NCBI GenBank assembly: GCA_934644855.1
Contig: CAKUDJ010000006.1
Location: 1 to 12,831 of the forward strand
Direction: 5' to 3'
Origin: an uncultured Elusimicrobiales bacterium
GTDB lineage: Bacteria; Elusimicrobiota; Elusimicrobia; Elusimicrobiales; Elusimicrobiaceae
Length of the DNA stretch: 12,831 bases
The position numbers were made by a program, and so were the translations under genes. A model generated the notes under the pieces. That model worked only from the letters and a program-made list of their open reading frames with translations. It searched no databases and had not been told where the DNA came from. Below are positions 1-6,364 of the stretch, piece by piece (within the stretch, counting starts at the first letter, position 1; the number at the start of each line of letters is the position of its first letter).

Positions 1-1
1 C

Positions 2-97
2 GGACAAGTAAAATGCCTTTATACTCCGTTAAAAATAAATTTTATAGACGGCTTCAAAGGGGTGCGCTTAACGGCAAACGGCAACAACAAAGGCTAG
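2..97 (+). CDS. C-terminal tail of an unidentified protein (5' end outside window)
   Basis: An open frame enters from the left edge and ends at TAG 95-97, giving 31 residues that finish GVRLTANGNNKG. Residue composition is ordinary for a protein (hydrophobic and polar residues alternate), and codons resemble those of the neighbouring genes. The competing frame that starts at base 1 and runs to TAG 154-156 is very rich in Arg, Lys and Gln and looks less like protein. I do not recognise the family. It may be a surface or pilin-like protein, but nothing visible proves that. A 6-bp hairpin (105-110 with 121-126) follows but has no T-run on this strand. Confidence 0.4.
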   Translation, partial: GQVKCLYTPLKINFIDGFKGVRLTANGNNKG

Positions 98-119
98 GCG
101 GAAAACGGCACTTTGTTTT

Positions 120-346
120 TTGCCGTGCAGAGCAGTACAAGAATGAGTGTTTGTAGCATGATTTTTCAAATTTAAGAAGATTTTGCGCCGCTAGTTTGGG
201 CGACGTGTGGCTGAATGCCACTCTAGCCCAAAGGCGGTGTAAAAGGGCGTAAATTTGGAAAATGGTATGCCCGTTAAATGCGAACAGAAAGCAAAATGTT
301 ATTTTGCTTTCTGCGCATTAAAATCCCAACTTACCACCAGTTGTTA
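120..346 (+). ncRNA. Structured noncoding element, copy 1 of a tandem pair
   Basis: This 227-bp unit is repeated 244 bp downstream (364-590). The first 37 bases (120-156) are identical in both copies. The last 79 bases (268-346) differ at one position. The 111-bp centre has diverged without changing length. Predicted structure on the plus strand: a 7-bp stem 195-201/226-232, a 5x4 internal loop, a 5-bp stem 207-211/217-221 with loop TGAAT; then a perfect 13-bp hairpin 285-297/301-313 with loop GTT, extended by 278-282/314-318 across an AA bulge; then a small hairpin 327-331/339-343. No reading frame is shared through the centre. A structured RNA is my inference; a mobile or repetitive DNA element is the main alternative. 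No promoter is evident and no T-run follows the long hairpin. Confidence 0.4.
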
Positions 347-363
347 GCCGTGTTTCCCTGGCG

Positions 364-590
364 TTGCCGTGCAGAGCAGTACAAGAATGAGTGTTTGTAG
401 GCTGTTTTTTCAACTTTGTGCTGTGTGGGCGGGCATTAGTAGGGGCGCGGTGTGGCTATATGCCACATAAGCCCCTAGGGACCGACCAGACGGCCAAAGG
501 TGGAAAAATGTTGCCCGTTAAATGCGAACAGAAAGCAAAATGTTATTTTGCTTTCTGCGCATTAAAATCCCAGCTTACCACCAGTTGTTA
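364..590 (+). ncRNA. Structured noncoding element, copy 2 of a tandem pair
   Basis: Second copy of the 227-bp unit, separated from copy 1 by 17 unrelated bases (347-363). The central hairpin keeps its geometry: 7-bp stem 440-446/471-477, a 5x4 internal loop, 5-bp stem 452-456/462-466, loop TATAT. Two pairs of the outer stem differ from copy 1 by compensating changes (T-A to A-T and T-A to G-C). The 13-bp hairpin is at 529-541/545-557. The only mismatch in the conserved right block (A329 to G573) turns an A-U pair of the last small hairpin into G-U on the plus strand, which favours a plus-strand RNA. The unit ends on the nadB stop codon, so it is convergent with nadB and its hairpins may also help end nadB transcription. 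Confidence 0.4.
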
Positions 591-2135
591 TTTATCTATG
601 ATGTAGTGGCACCCGCGGGACTGCTCATCCTTTATCGCCGCATACGTTATCAATAGCGCCGTCTGCGTGCCGTTGCGCAAGTCCAGCAACTCTTGGCACA
701 GCGCGTTGCCTTTGTAAAAGGCGTCAATTTCGTTATGCAGGTGGCGCAAGATTTTTTCCGCCCGGTTCAGCCGCGTGTGGCTGCGTACTAAACCCACATA
801 GTTCCACATGGTGTTTTTAAGGGTGTCCAAATCTTGCTTAACCAGGTTGATGTCCGGCTTTTCGGACGGAATAACCCATTCTTTAGGTGCGGGGATATGA
901 AAATCGTTTTGCGCAATATCTTGCGCGTCCGCCGCGGCGCATAAATAGCCCATGGCTACCGCCTCTAATAACGAGGTACTTGCCAGACGGTTCGCCCCGT
1001 GGTAGCCGGTGCAGGCCGTTTCCCCAATGGCGTTTAGGTTTACAATGTTCGTGCGCCCTTGCGGGGTGGCGTAAATCCCGCCGCAAAAATAGTGCGCGGC
1101 AGGCACCACGGGAATAGGTTGCTTAGTCAGGTCTATGCCGGACTCCAAACACTTTTTATAAATGGCCGGAAAACGGTTTTTGGTAAATTCTGCCGGTTCG
1201 CGGGTAATATCCAAATACACGCAATCGTGCGAGGTTTCCAAGCGTTCCTGCTCTATGGCGCGGGCGACAATATCGCGCGGGGCCAAGTCTTTTAAGGCGT
1301 GGTAGCGGGGCATAAAGGCTTCCCCGCGGCAGTTGCGCAAAATGGCGCCTTCGCCGCGCAGCGCCTCGGAAATTAAAAAGTTTTTGCCTTTGGCAAATAC
1401 CGTGGGGTGGAATTGCACAAATTCCATATTCATAACCCGCGCCCCCACGCGGTAGGCCATGGCAATCCCGTGCCCGTAGGCGTGCTGAAAATTGGTGGTG
1501 TGGCGGTACACTTGCCCCACGCCGCCCGTAGCCAAAACGGTCTTTTTGGCGGTAATGGCAAATACTTCGCCGGACGTGTTATCCAGTACATACGCGCCGA
1601 ATACGGTAAGCGGGTAGTAGCGGTCCAAAATGTTGGTGGAGGAGTGGGACAAAGTTAATAAATCTATGGCCGAGGTATCGGGCATAACGGTAATGGCCGG
1701 ATTATGCAAAACGGCTTTTTGTATGGCGGATAATAAGGCGTGCCCGGTGGTATCTTTGGAATAAATAATACGGTTTTTGCGGTGGGCGCCCTCGCGCGTG
1801 AAACGCAAGGCGCCGTTTTCGTCCCGGTCAAAATTAGCGGGGGCTTCTTTTAAGAAGATTTCCTCAATGGCTTTGCAACCCGCTTGCGAAAGCGTACGCA
1901 CGGCGTCGTCATTACATAAATGCGCCGTGGCCAGTTGCACATCTTCCAGCAAATCCTGCATAACCAAATGCGGCTCATACACAATGCCGCCTTGGGCTAA
2001 ATCACTATTGGCGTCTTCCAACGGGCCGCAGCTGAGCAAAATGGTTTTAAGGCCTTTTTTGGCGGCCTCGTGCGCGTAAACACAGCCGGCAATTCCGGCA
2101 CCGATAACCAGACAATCCGTATGTAGTATTTTCAT
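588..2135 (-). CDS. nadB: L-aspartate oxidase
   Basis: FAD flavoprotein that oxidises L-aspartate to iminoaspartate, the first step of de novo NAD synthesis, in the cytoplasm. The 515-residue protein has the FAD-binding GAGIAG motif near the N-terminus, the NadB-typical SDLAQGGI stretch, FTREGAH, MEFVQFHPT, EALRGEGA, LAPRDIVARAI, PAAHYFCGGI, GANRLASTSLLE and the C-terminal SRGCHY. These separate it from the related succinate dehydrogenase and fumarate reductase subunits. The start is the ATG at 2135, just ahead of the FAD motif; the frame stays open to 2264, but that stretch crosses the terminator of the upstream gene. There is no Shine-Dalgarno site, and a TATAAT lies 6 bases before the ATG. 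NadA and NadC are not in the window. The protein ends a few residues after SRGCHY, and its stop codon coincides with the end of the repeat at 364-590, so the last residues may have been altered. Confidence 0.95.
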   Translation of the reverse strand: MKILHTDCLVIGAGIAGCVYAHEAAKKGLKTILLSCGPLEDANSDLAQGGIVYEPHLVMQDLLEDVQLATAHLCNDDAVRTLSQAGCKAIEEIFLKEAPANFDRDENGALRFTREGAHRKNRIIYSKDTTGHALLSAIQKAVLHNPAITVMPDTSAIDLLTLSHSSTNILDRYYPLTVFGAYVLDNTSGEVFAITAKKTVLATGGVGQVYRHTTNFQHAYGHGIAMAYRVGARVMNMEFVQFHPTVFAKGKNFLISEALRGEGAILRNCRGEAFMPRYHALKDLAPRDIVARAIEQERLETSHDCVYLDITREPAEFTKNRFPAIYKKCLESGIDLTKQPIPVVPAAHYFCGGIYATPQGRTNIVNLNAIGETACTGYHGANRLASTSLLEAVAMGYLCAAADAQDIAQNDFHIPAPKEWVIPSEKPDINLVKQDLDTLKNTMWNYVGLVRSHTRLNRAEKILRHLHNEIDAFYKGNALCQELLDLRNGTQTALLITYAAIKDEQSRGCHYIIDK

Positions 2136-2147
2136 ATATATATTATA
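2136..2147 (-). promoter_or_regulatory. Probable leaderless promoter of nadB
   Basis: Read on the minus strand, a perfect TATAAT (2147-2142) is followed by 6 bases and then the nadB ATG, which places the expected transcription start on or next to the A of the ATG. No Shine-Dalgarno sequence precedes the ATG. I see no good -35 box 16-18 bases upstream. The site lies downstream of the SPFH terminator, so nadB appears to be transcribed on its own. Confidence 0.5.
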
Positions 2148-3279
2148 GAAAATCCGCCCCCGCCCGCACAGTAAAACCGCAGATTTTGTATATTCCCCGC
2201 GGCCGTAATGGGCATAAAAAAGGCCCGGCGTTAAAAAACACCGGGCCGTTTTGCGCTTGTTCACACAGTTCTTTGGTGGGGGTGGGGGCTCCGCCGGTTA
2301 AGTCTTTAATGGCGGCCACGGCACCCAATACATTGGACGCTTCATACGGCATATAAATAACTTTGTTATCTTTGCCGTCGGTCATTTTGCTCAGGGCTTC
2401 AATGTATTTAATGGAAATCATATAGCTGGCCGGGTTGGAAGACTGCGCCACCGTGCCCGCTATGATTTTTACGGACTCCGCTTCGGCGGTGGCTACTTTA
2501 ATTTTGGCTTCGGCCACCCCTTCCGCTTGCAGAATGGCGGCTTGTTTCAACCCTTCCGCTTTTTTAATTTCGGATTCGCGCACCGCTTCCGCTTTCAAAA
2601 TTTGGGCCGTTTTGGTACCTTCGGCTTCCGTCACCATGGCGCGGCGGTCGCGTTCGGCCTTCATCTGTTTTTCCATGGCTTCGCGGATGGCGGCGGGGGG
2701 AATAATATCCTGCAATTCCACGCGGTTTACTTTTACGCCCCATTTGTTGCTGGCGTCATCCAAAATAACCTGCAATTTGCCGTTGATGATTTCGCGCGAA
2801 GTTAAGGTTTGGTCCAAGTCCATTTCGCCAATGATGTTTCTTAACGTTGTTTGCGTTAATTTTTCAATGGCGGTGGGTAAGGATTCCACCTGATACGCCG
2901 CTTTAAGCGGGTCCGTAATTTGGAAATACAACAGCGCGTTGATTTCTATGCCTACGTTATCTTTGGTAATAACGCTTTGGCGCGGGAAGTCGTACACGGT
3001 TTCGCGCATATCAATCGTATCGCGCAATTCCATAAACGGTACGGAGCGCGTGCGGCCGGTGCTGTCCATATATTCCCGGCTGTTGCGCCATTCCATTAAG
3101 TGCGCTTTATCCATAATGGGGATAATCCAGTTAATACCCGGGTTTAAGACTTCCAAGTATTTACCAAAGCGCTCAATAATCATTACTTGCGCTTGTTTTA
3201 CTAAAATAATGCCTTTGGCGATAATAACAATAACAAAAAATGCAAGTACCGCCAAAAATGTAATGCCTAACCCTTCCAT
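2143..3279 (-). CDS. SPFH/band-7 membrane protein (QmcA/paraslipin type), possibly frameshifted at C-terminus
   Basis: Membrane-anchored scaffold protein of the stomatin/prohibitin/flotillin superfamily. Residues 5-25 form an N-terminal transmembrane segment; residues about 26-190 are the SPFH domain with GKYLEVLNPGINWIIP and the conserved QDIIPPAAIREAMEKQMKAER region; residues about 195-275 are the long Ala/Glu/Lys-rich coiled coil used for oligomerisation. Members pair with NfeD proteins, and nfeD lies immediately upstream here. The ATG at 3279 follows a good AAGGAGA site. The natural end of the family would be near residue 338 (APTPTKEL). The frame instead adds about 40 non-conserved residues, passes through the intrinsic terminator and stops at 2143. 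A TGA lies in another frame at 2263-2261, just before the terminator. One TG fewer in the short TG repeat there would give KEL-stop, so a recent frameshift or a sequence error is likely. Confidence 0.9.
   Translation of the reverse strand: MEGLGITFLAVLAFFVIVIIAKGIILVKQAQVMIIERFGKYLEVLNPGINWIIPIMDKAHLMEWRNSREYMDSTGRTRSVPFMELRDTIDMRETVYDFPRQSVITKDNVGIEINALLYFQITDPLKAAYQVESLPTAIEKLTQTTLRNIIGEMDLDQTLTSREIINGKLQVILDDASNKWGVKVNRVELQDIIPPAAIREAMEKQMKAERDRRAMVTEAEGTKTAQILKAEAVRESEIKKAEGLKQAAILQAEGVAEAKIKVATAEAESVKIIAGTVAQSSNPASYMISIKYIEALSKMTDGKDNKVIYMPYEASNVLGAVAAIKDLTGGAPTPTKELCEQAQNGPVFFNAGPFLCPLRPRGIYKICGFTVRAGADFL
2216..2247 (-). terminator. Rho-independent terminator of the SPFH operon
   Basis: On the minus strand a 9-bp GC-rich stem (2247-2239 with 2230-2222, one G-U pair) is followed by six T residues (2221-2216). 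It separates the SPFH unit from nadB. The annotated SPFH frame runs right through it, which suggests that the frame's present 3' end is not the original one. Confidence 0.85.
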
Positions 3280-3332
3280 GGTGTTCTCCTTGAATTGAAA
3301 TACGCCTGACGGCGCTTACGGCTTTTTACAAA

Positions 3333-3758
3333 TTATTGGGGGCGTACGGTTAAGGTGACCCCGTCCAACTTTTCCACCACGCAAACCGTGCCGGCGGATA
3401 GCGGTTGTGCGGCGGTGGCTTTCCAACTTTCTCCGCCCACTTTTACGCGGCCTGAACCGTTTTGCGGGTCAATATCCGTTTCCACCAGGGCTTCTTGGCC
3501 GATAACGGCCTCCGCCGGGGTTTGAATGTGTTTGGAACGCCCGTACAAGTGTTTTAAGGCAAACGGACGAATGCCCGTCCATGCGCTGCCGGCCACCACA
3601 ATAAATACGGCTACCTGCCACCAAATGTTGCCGCCCAGCCATGCCGTGAGCGAGGAGCCCAACAGGCCAATCCCCACACACGCGAGGGAAAATTCCATAG
3701 TAAATAACTCGCCGATAAAACAACTTACGGCCAGTATTAAGTAGATGTAGTAGGTCAC
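3333..3758 (-). CDS. NfeD-like membrane protein
   Basis: Short-form NfeD (141 residues): hydrophobic membrane segments at about residues 3-18, 22-41 and 45-60, then a C-terminal OB-fold domain from about 84 to 141 (IGQEALVET, GSGRVKVGGESW, GVTLTVRP). Members associate with SPFH proteins and are thought to help organise them in membrane microdomains; the SPFH gene lies downstream, 53 bases away. The start is GTG at 3758, chosen because GGAGG stands six bases before it; that site begins just after the stop codon of the upstream gene, implying cotranscription and coupled translation. The serine protease domain of long NfeD proteins is absent. Confidence 0.88.
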   Translation of the reverse strand: MTYYIYLILAVSCFIGELFTMEFSLACVGIGLLGSSLTAWLGGNIWWQVAVFIVVAGSAWTGIRPFALKHLYGRSKHIQTPAEAVIGQEALVETDIDPQNGSGRVKVGGESWKATAAQPLSAGTVCVVEKLDGVTLTVRPQ

Positions 3759-3770
3759 AGAGCACCTCCG

Positions 3771-4616
3771 TTAGTTTTTGATAATTTCCAAATAATTGCG
3801 TAAATATTTTAAGCGGCGTTCGTCACGCAGTTTATTGAGCACATAAATCATATTGGCAATAAACCGGCGGATAATGGTGCGGGAGGACAAGGGAACAAAA
3901 AAATCTTCGTTCCATTTAATTTCGCGCGATAAAATATAATCTTTGCAATCCTGTACGGAAAGGATTTTGCCTTTATCCAACGGGTCTATAAACAAATTTT
4001 GCCCCGTGGCAGGCGCCTGCAAATGCACCAAAATACGCCCGGCTAAATCTACCAAATTGCATTCCAACCCATAGCGTTGGGCAATGGTTTGGTATAAACA
4101 CGCCATGCACAGGCTAGAACCGCGGCGTTTGACCAAAAAACGGCCGAAGGAAATGTCTTTAATATCCAAATTAGCGGGCAAAACCACAAAACGCAAACTG
4201 TTAAAAAAGTATTTGCTTAACACTTCGGCGGCGTTGGCTAAATCGGTTGTGTTTAAGAGGGCCGCGCGCATTTGTTGGGCCAGGTTATCCAAATTGTTGG
4301 TAATTTCCCCGCGGGTGGCGGCGGGAGAAACAAAGCGGGCCAAAATCCAAAGCCCTTCTTCTAAATCCGGGTTGATTTTTCCGGCAAATTCGGCCATTTG
4401 TTCGCTCAGGCTGTCCCAACAGATTTCTTCCAACGTGTGGCGCACCTTGGAAGGCACGGAGAAATTAAAAGCGCTGTCTAAGGCTTGTTGTACGCGGGCG
4501 GGGTTATCCTTTACGGCGGCGGCCAACTCCGGGCGGAGCAGTTCCGTATATTCGTCCGATTCGGTTTCTATCAATTTAAGTAATGCTTTTAATTGTTCCG
4601 GTCCCAGCGTTTTCAT
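3771..4616 (-). CDS. SirB1/transglutaminase-like family protein
   Basis: 281 residues without a signal peptide or membrane segment. Residues about 85-220 match the SirB1-type transglutaminase-like fold (Transglut_core2): FLVKRRGSSLCMACLYQTIAQRYGL, then LAGRILVHLQ, then LFIDPLDKGKIL. The C-terminal part (about 245-280) has the basic helical segment IIRRFIANMIYVLNKLRDERR seen at the end of this family. The molecular role of the family is poorly known and catalysis is not established; a Cys at 170 sits in the helix where many relatives have none. It is the first gene of a unit with nfeD and the SPFH gene. The ATG at 4616 has no Shine-Dalgarno site, and an extended -10 lies 7 bases before it. Confidence 0.8.
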   Translation of the reverse strand: MKTLGPEQLKALLKLIETESDEYTELLRPELAAAVKDNPARVQQALDSAFNFSVPSKVRHTLEEICWDSLSEQMAEFAGKINPDLEEGLWILARFVSPAATRGEITNNLDNLAQQMRAALLNTTDLANAAEVLSKYFFNSLRFVVLPANLDIKDISFGRFLVKRRGSSLCMACLYQTIAQRYGLECNLVDLAGRILVHLQAPATGQNLFIDPLDKGKILSVQDCKDYILSREIKWNEDFFVPLSSRTIIRRFIANMIYVLNKLRDERRLKYLRNYLEIIKN

Positions 4617-4632
4617 ATATAAAAGAATAGCA
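4617..4632 (-). promoter_or_regulatory. Probable leaderless promoter of the SirB1-like/nfeD/SPFH unit
   Basis: On the minus strand, TGCTATTCT (4632-4624) is an extended -10 element. It lies 7 bases before the ATG at 4616, so transcription would begin at the start codon. No Shine-Dalgarno sequence and no clear -35 box are present. The stretch from here to the terminator at 4785 is AT-rich and holds no gene. Confidence 0.4.
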
Positions 4633-4784
4633 AATTTAGACGGAATATAGAAATAAATTTATGCGGTATTTTTTAAGCGGTTTCCCGCCGGATAAAAGCA
4701 GGTTCAATGCCCGGGATTTTTTACCGCCTTTTGTATAGATATAACGGATAGAAATGCGGTAAAATGTTTGCTGTAAATAACCAT

Positions 4785-4812
4785 AAAAAACCCCCGGATA
4801 ACCGGGGGTTTT
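4785..4812 (-). terminator. Rho-independent terminator of the glycine-zipper OmpA gene
   Basis: A 7-bp stem CCCCCGG/CCGGGGG (4791-4797 with 4802-4808) with a 4-base loop is followed on the minus strand by six T residues (4790-4785). It lies 21 bases after the stop codon of the gene at 4834-5469. The plus-strand side has four T residues, so weak bidirectional action is possible. Confidence 0.88.
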
Positions 4813-4833
4813 GATTTGTACTTGAAATAAAAA

Positions 4834-5469
4834 TTATTGCAAGTCTTTTTCGTTAGCGGTAATGGCTAATACTACGCGGCGGTTGGCAGCGCGGCCGGCG
4901 GCCGTTTTGTTGCTGGCAATCGGGTTAGAGGAGCCGTAGCCCACATAGGTAATGCTTTTGGTTCTCAAGTTGCTGCCCAACAAGAAATCGTACACCGCTT
5001 TGGCGCGCGCTTTGGACAGTTTGTTGTTAATCGCAGCCGTTCCGGTAGAATCGGTATACCCTTGTACCACAATGCGGTTTTTGGGATATTTTTTAAGTAC
5101 GCGGTTGAGGTCCGTAAGCGTTTGCATAGCGTCGGCGGATAATTCGCTGCTGTTGGTTTGGAACAAAATATCGTTTTTCAGGAATACCTGAATCCCGTTA
5201 TCGCCTTTTACCACCTCGGCAATAGCGGCCAATTCTTTGGCTTGCTTGTCATAATAGTTGCCCAACAATCCGCCCGCGGCCATACCGGCCAAAGCCCCGT
5301 AAACGGCGCCTTGCCCGCTCTTACCGCCCGTGCTGTGGGAAATAATAGCGCCTGCGGCCGCACCTACGGCGGCACCGCCGGCAGCGCCCCAAGCCGTCCG
5401 TTTGCCCGGAGTGGTGCAAGCGGAAGCCAACAGCGCACAAATGCTGCAAATCAGAATGGTTTTCTTCAT
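4834..5469 (-). CDS. OmpA-family lipoprotein with glycine-zipper segment
   Basis: 211-residue envelope lipoprotein. The signal peptide ends in LLASAC, with Cys18 as the lipidated residue. Residues about 27-72 are a Gly/Ala-rich glycine-zipper segment (GAAGGAAVGAAAGAII, YGALAGMAAGGLLGN) that may insert into or pack against the membrane. Residues about 93-205 are an OmpA_C peptidoglycan-binding domain: GYTDSTG with Asp140, LSKARAKAV with Arg155 (the pair that binds diaminopimelate in OmpA/Pal), and AAGRAANRRV near the end. The likely role is anchoring the outer membrane to peptidoglycan. The ATG at 5469 follows AAGGAGA at proper spacing. It forms its own transcription unit with an upstream promoter candidate and a strong terminator. 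No Tol genes lie nearby, so I do not call it Pal. Confidence 0.9.
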   Translation of the reverse strand: MKKTILICSICALLASACTTPGKRTAWGAAGGAAVGAAAGAIISHSTGGKSGQGAVYGALAGMAAGGLLGNYYDKQAKELAAIAEVVKGDNGIQVFLKNDILFQTNSSELSADAMQTLTDLNRVLKKYPKNRIVVQGYTDSTGTAAINNKLSKARAKAVYDFLLGSNLRTKSITYVGYGSSNPIASNKTAAGRAANRRVVLAITANEKDLQ

Positions 5470-5504
5470 GAATGACTCTCCTTATAAAATAGAACTGCTT
5501 TTAT

Positions 5505-5534
5505 ATTTTACTTTATTTATCCCCCGGCGCACAA
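5505..5534 (-). promoter_or_regulatory. Candidate promoter of the glycine-zipper OmpA gene
   Basis: On the minus strand TTGTGC (5534-5529, 4 of 6 matches to TTGACA) and TAAAAT (5510-5505, 5 of 6 matches to TATAAT) are 18 bases apart, about 35 bases before the ATG. This leaves room for a normal leader carrying the AAGGAGA site. Confidence 0.35.
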
Positions 5535-5614
5535 AGGGAAAGAGTCAAGTTTCCCGGGCCGCTTCCAACCGCATAATGTTTACCTAAATCCCTGCCTGCC
5601 CGGTGCGTTCCCGG

Positions 5615-5652
5615 GCACAAAAAAACCGGGCCTGTCAAAAAGCCCGGTTTTT
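5615..5652 (-). terminator. Rho-independent terminator after the Cys-rich OmpA gene
   Basis: An 11-bp stem (5621-5631 with 5642-5652) with a 10-base loop lies 16 bases after the stop codon. The final arm on the minus strand ends in a run of seven T residues (5625-5619). A second 7-bp hairpin (5597-5603/5611-5617) follows directly. It would end the long transcript from the que/fol operon if that operon reads into this gene. Confidence 0.85.
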
Positions 5653-5668
5653 CAAATACCCAAACGGT

Positions 5669-6331
5669 TTATTTGGCCGTCAGTTCCAATTCCACGCGGC
5701 GGTTGGCGGCGCGGCCTTTGGCGGTTTTGTTGGTGTCTACAAAGTTGGTAGCACCCAACCCTTTATAAGATACATTTTGTTCAGGTACGCCTTTTCTTAC
5801 CAGGGCATCCGCTACCGCTTTGGCGCGGCGTTCGGACAAGTCTTTATTATAGGATTTATCGCCGGTAGAATCGGAATATCCCACAACCGTAATGTGGTGG
5901 TTGGGATATTTTTTCAAAATGCGGGCCGTTTGGTTCAACTGTTTGTCGGAAACGGGTTTGATTTGTTCGCTGTTCCACGCAAAGCGGATGGGGTTTTTGA
6001 AGTTGACCACCACTTTGTTGGCATTATGGGTGCGGACATCTGCCATTTGGGAAAAGTCTTTTTCCTGTTGGGCCGCGGCTTCCCGTTGGGCTTTTTCGGC
6101 GGCGAGGCGCGCTTCTTCGGCACGGCGGGCGGCTTCGCGTTCGCGCATTTCAGCTTCGCGGGCGGCTTGTTGTGCGGCGTTTTTCTTGCAAGCGCAGCGG
6201 GTGCATTTTTTGTTGCAAGTGTTAGCGGCTTGGCAAGCAGCTTTGCGGCAGGGAGTGCCCGTAGTGCGTCTTTCACAATGGCAGGCAGCCAGACACAAAG
6301 AAACAGCTACTAATAGTACGGCTTTCTTCAT
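5669..6331 (-). CDS. OmpA-family lipoprotein with Cys-rich linker
   Basis: 220-residue envelope lipoprotein. The signal peptide ends LCLAAC, with Cys17 as the lipidation site. Residues 19-48 hold seven more Cys (19, 28, 33, 39, 43, 46, 48) among Lys/Arg residues, which is unusual for this family. Residues about 52-90 are a highly charged Ala/Glu/Arg-rich helix, probably coiled coil. Residues about 107-218 form the OmpA_C domain with GYSDSTG (Asp154), SERRAKAV (Arg169) and AKGRAANRRV. It should bind peptidoglycan and tether it to the outer membrane. The ATG at 6331 follows AAAGGAGAA. The gene begins 33 bases after folK with no terminator between, so it may be the last gene of that operon, although the function is unrelated. 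It is a paralogue of the gene at 4834-5469. Confidence 0.9.
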   Translation of the reverse strand: MKKAVLLVAVSLCLAACHCERRTTGTPCRKAACQAANTCNKKCTRCACKKNAAQQAAREAEMREREAARRAEEARLAAEKAQREAAAQQEKDFSQMADVRTHNANKVVVNFKNPIRFAWNSEQIKPVSDKQLNQTARILKKYPNHHITVVGYSDSTGDKSYNKDLSERRAKAVADALVRKGVPEQNVSYKGLGATNFVDTNKTAKGRAANRRVELELTAK

Positions 6332-6364
6332 GGTGTAATTCTCCTTTGTAAGGTCTAATTAATT

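Larger units (their letters stand above)
120..590. repeat. Tandem direct repeat, two 227-bp units with 244-bp period
   Basis: Direct comparison gives identical blocks 120-156 = 364-400 and 268-346 = 512-590 (one mismatch, 329/573) with a constant offset of 244 bases, so the diverged centres 157-267 and 401-511 have the same length. No terminal inverted repeats, transposase fragment or flanking target duplication is visible. The stretch from 98 to 590 holds nothing else that I can support. Confidence 0.85.

Noticed and set aside
105..126. Hairpin as terminator of the left-edge gene or of nadB
   Set aside because: Only 6 bp with a 10-base loop and no T-run on the plus strand; on the minus strand only four T residues follow.
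266..590. Integron attC site or gene cassettes
   Set aside because: GTTAAAT fits the GTTRRRY core next to each long hairpin, but no partner RYYYAAC box lies at a proper distance, the unit is too large and regular, and there is no integrase.
391..606. 71-codon GTG-start frame across the second repeat copy
   Set aside because: It spans the diverged centre of the repeat, is not open in copy 1, is antisense to the nadB end and has no ribosome-binding site.
2136..2264. Longer nadB start at 2264
   Set aside because: The extra 43 residues cross the SPFH terminator and precede the conserved FAD motif; the ATG at 2135 fits the family and the promoter.
4633..4784. Small RNA or structured leader in the gap between the SirB1-like gene and the OmpA terminator
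   Set aside because: There is only a 6-bp inverted repeat (4663-4668/4722-4727) and a 4-bp hairpin (4677-4688); too weak to call.
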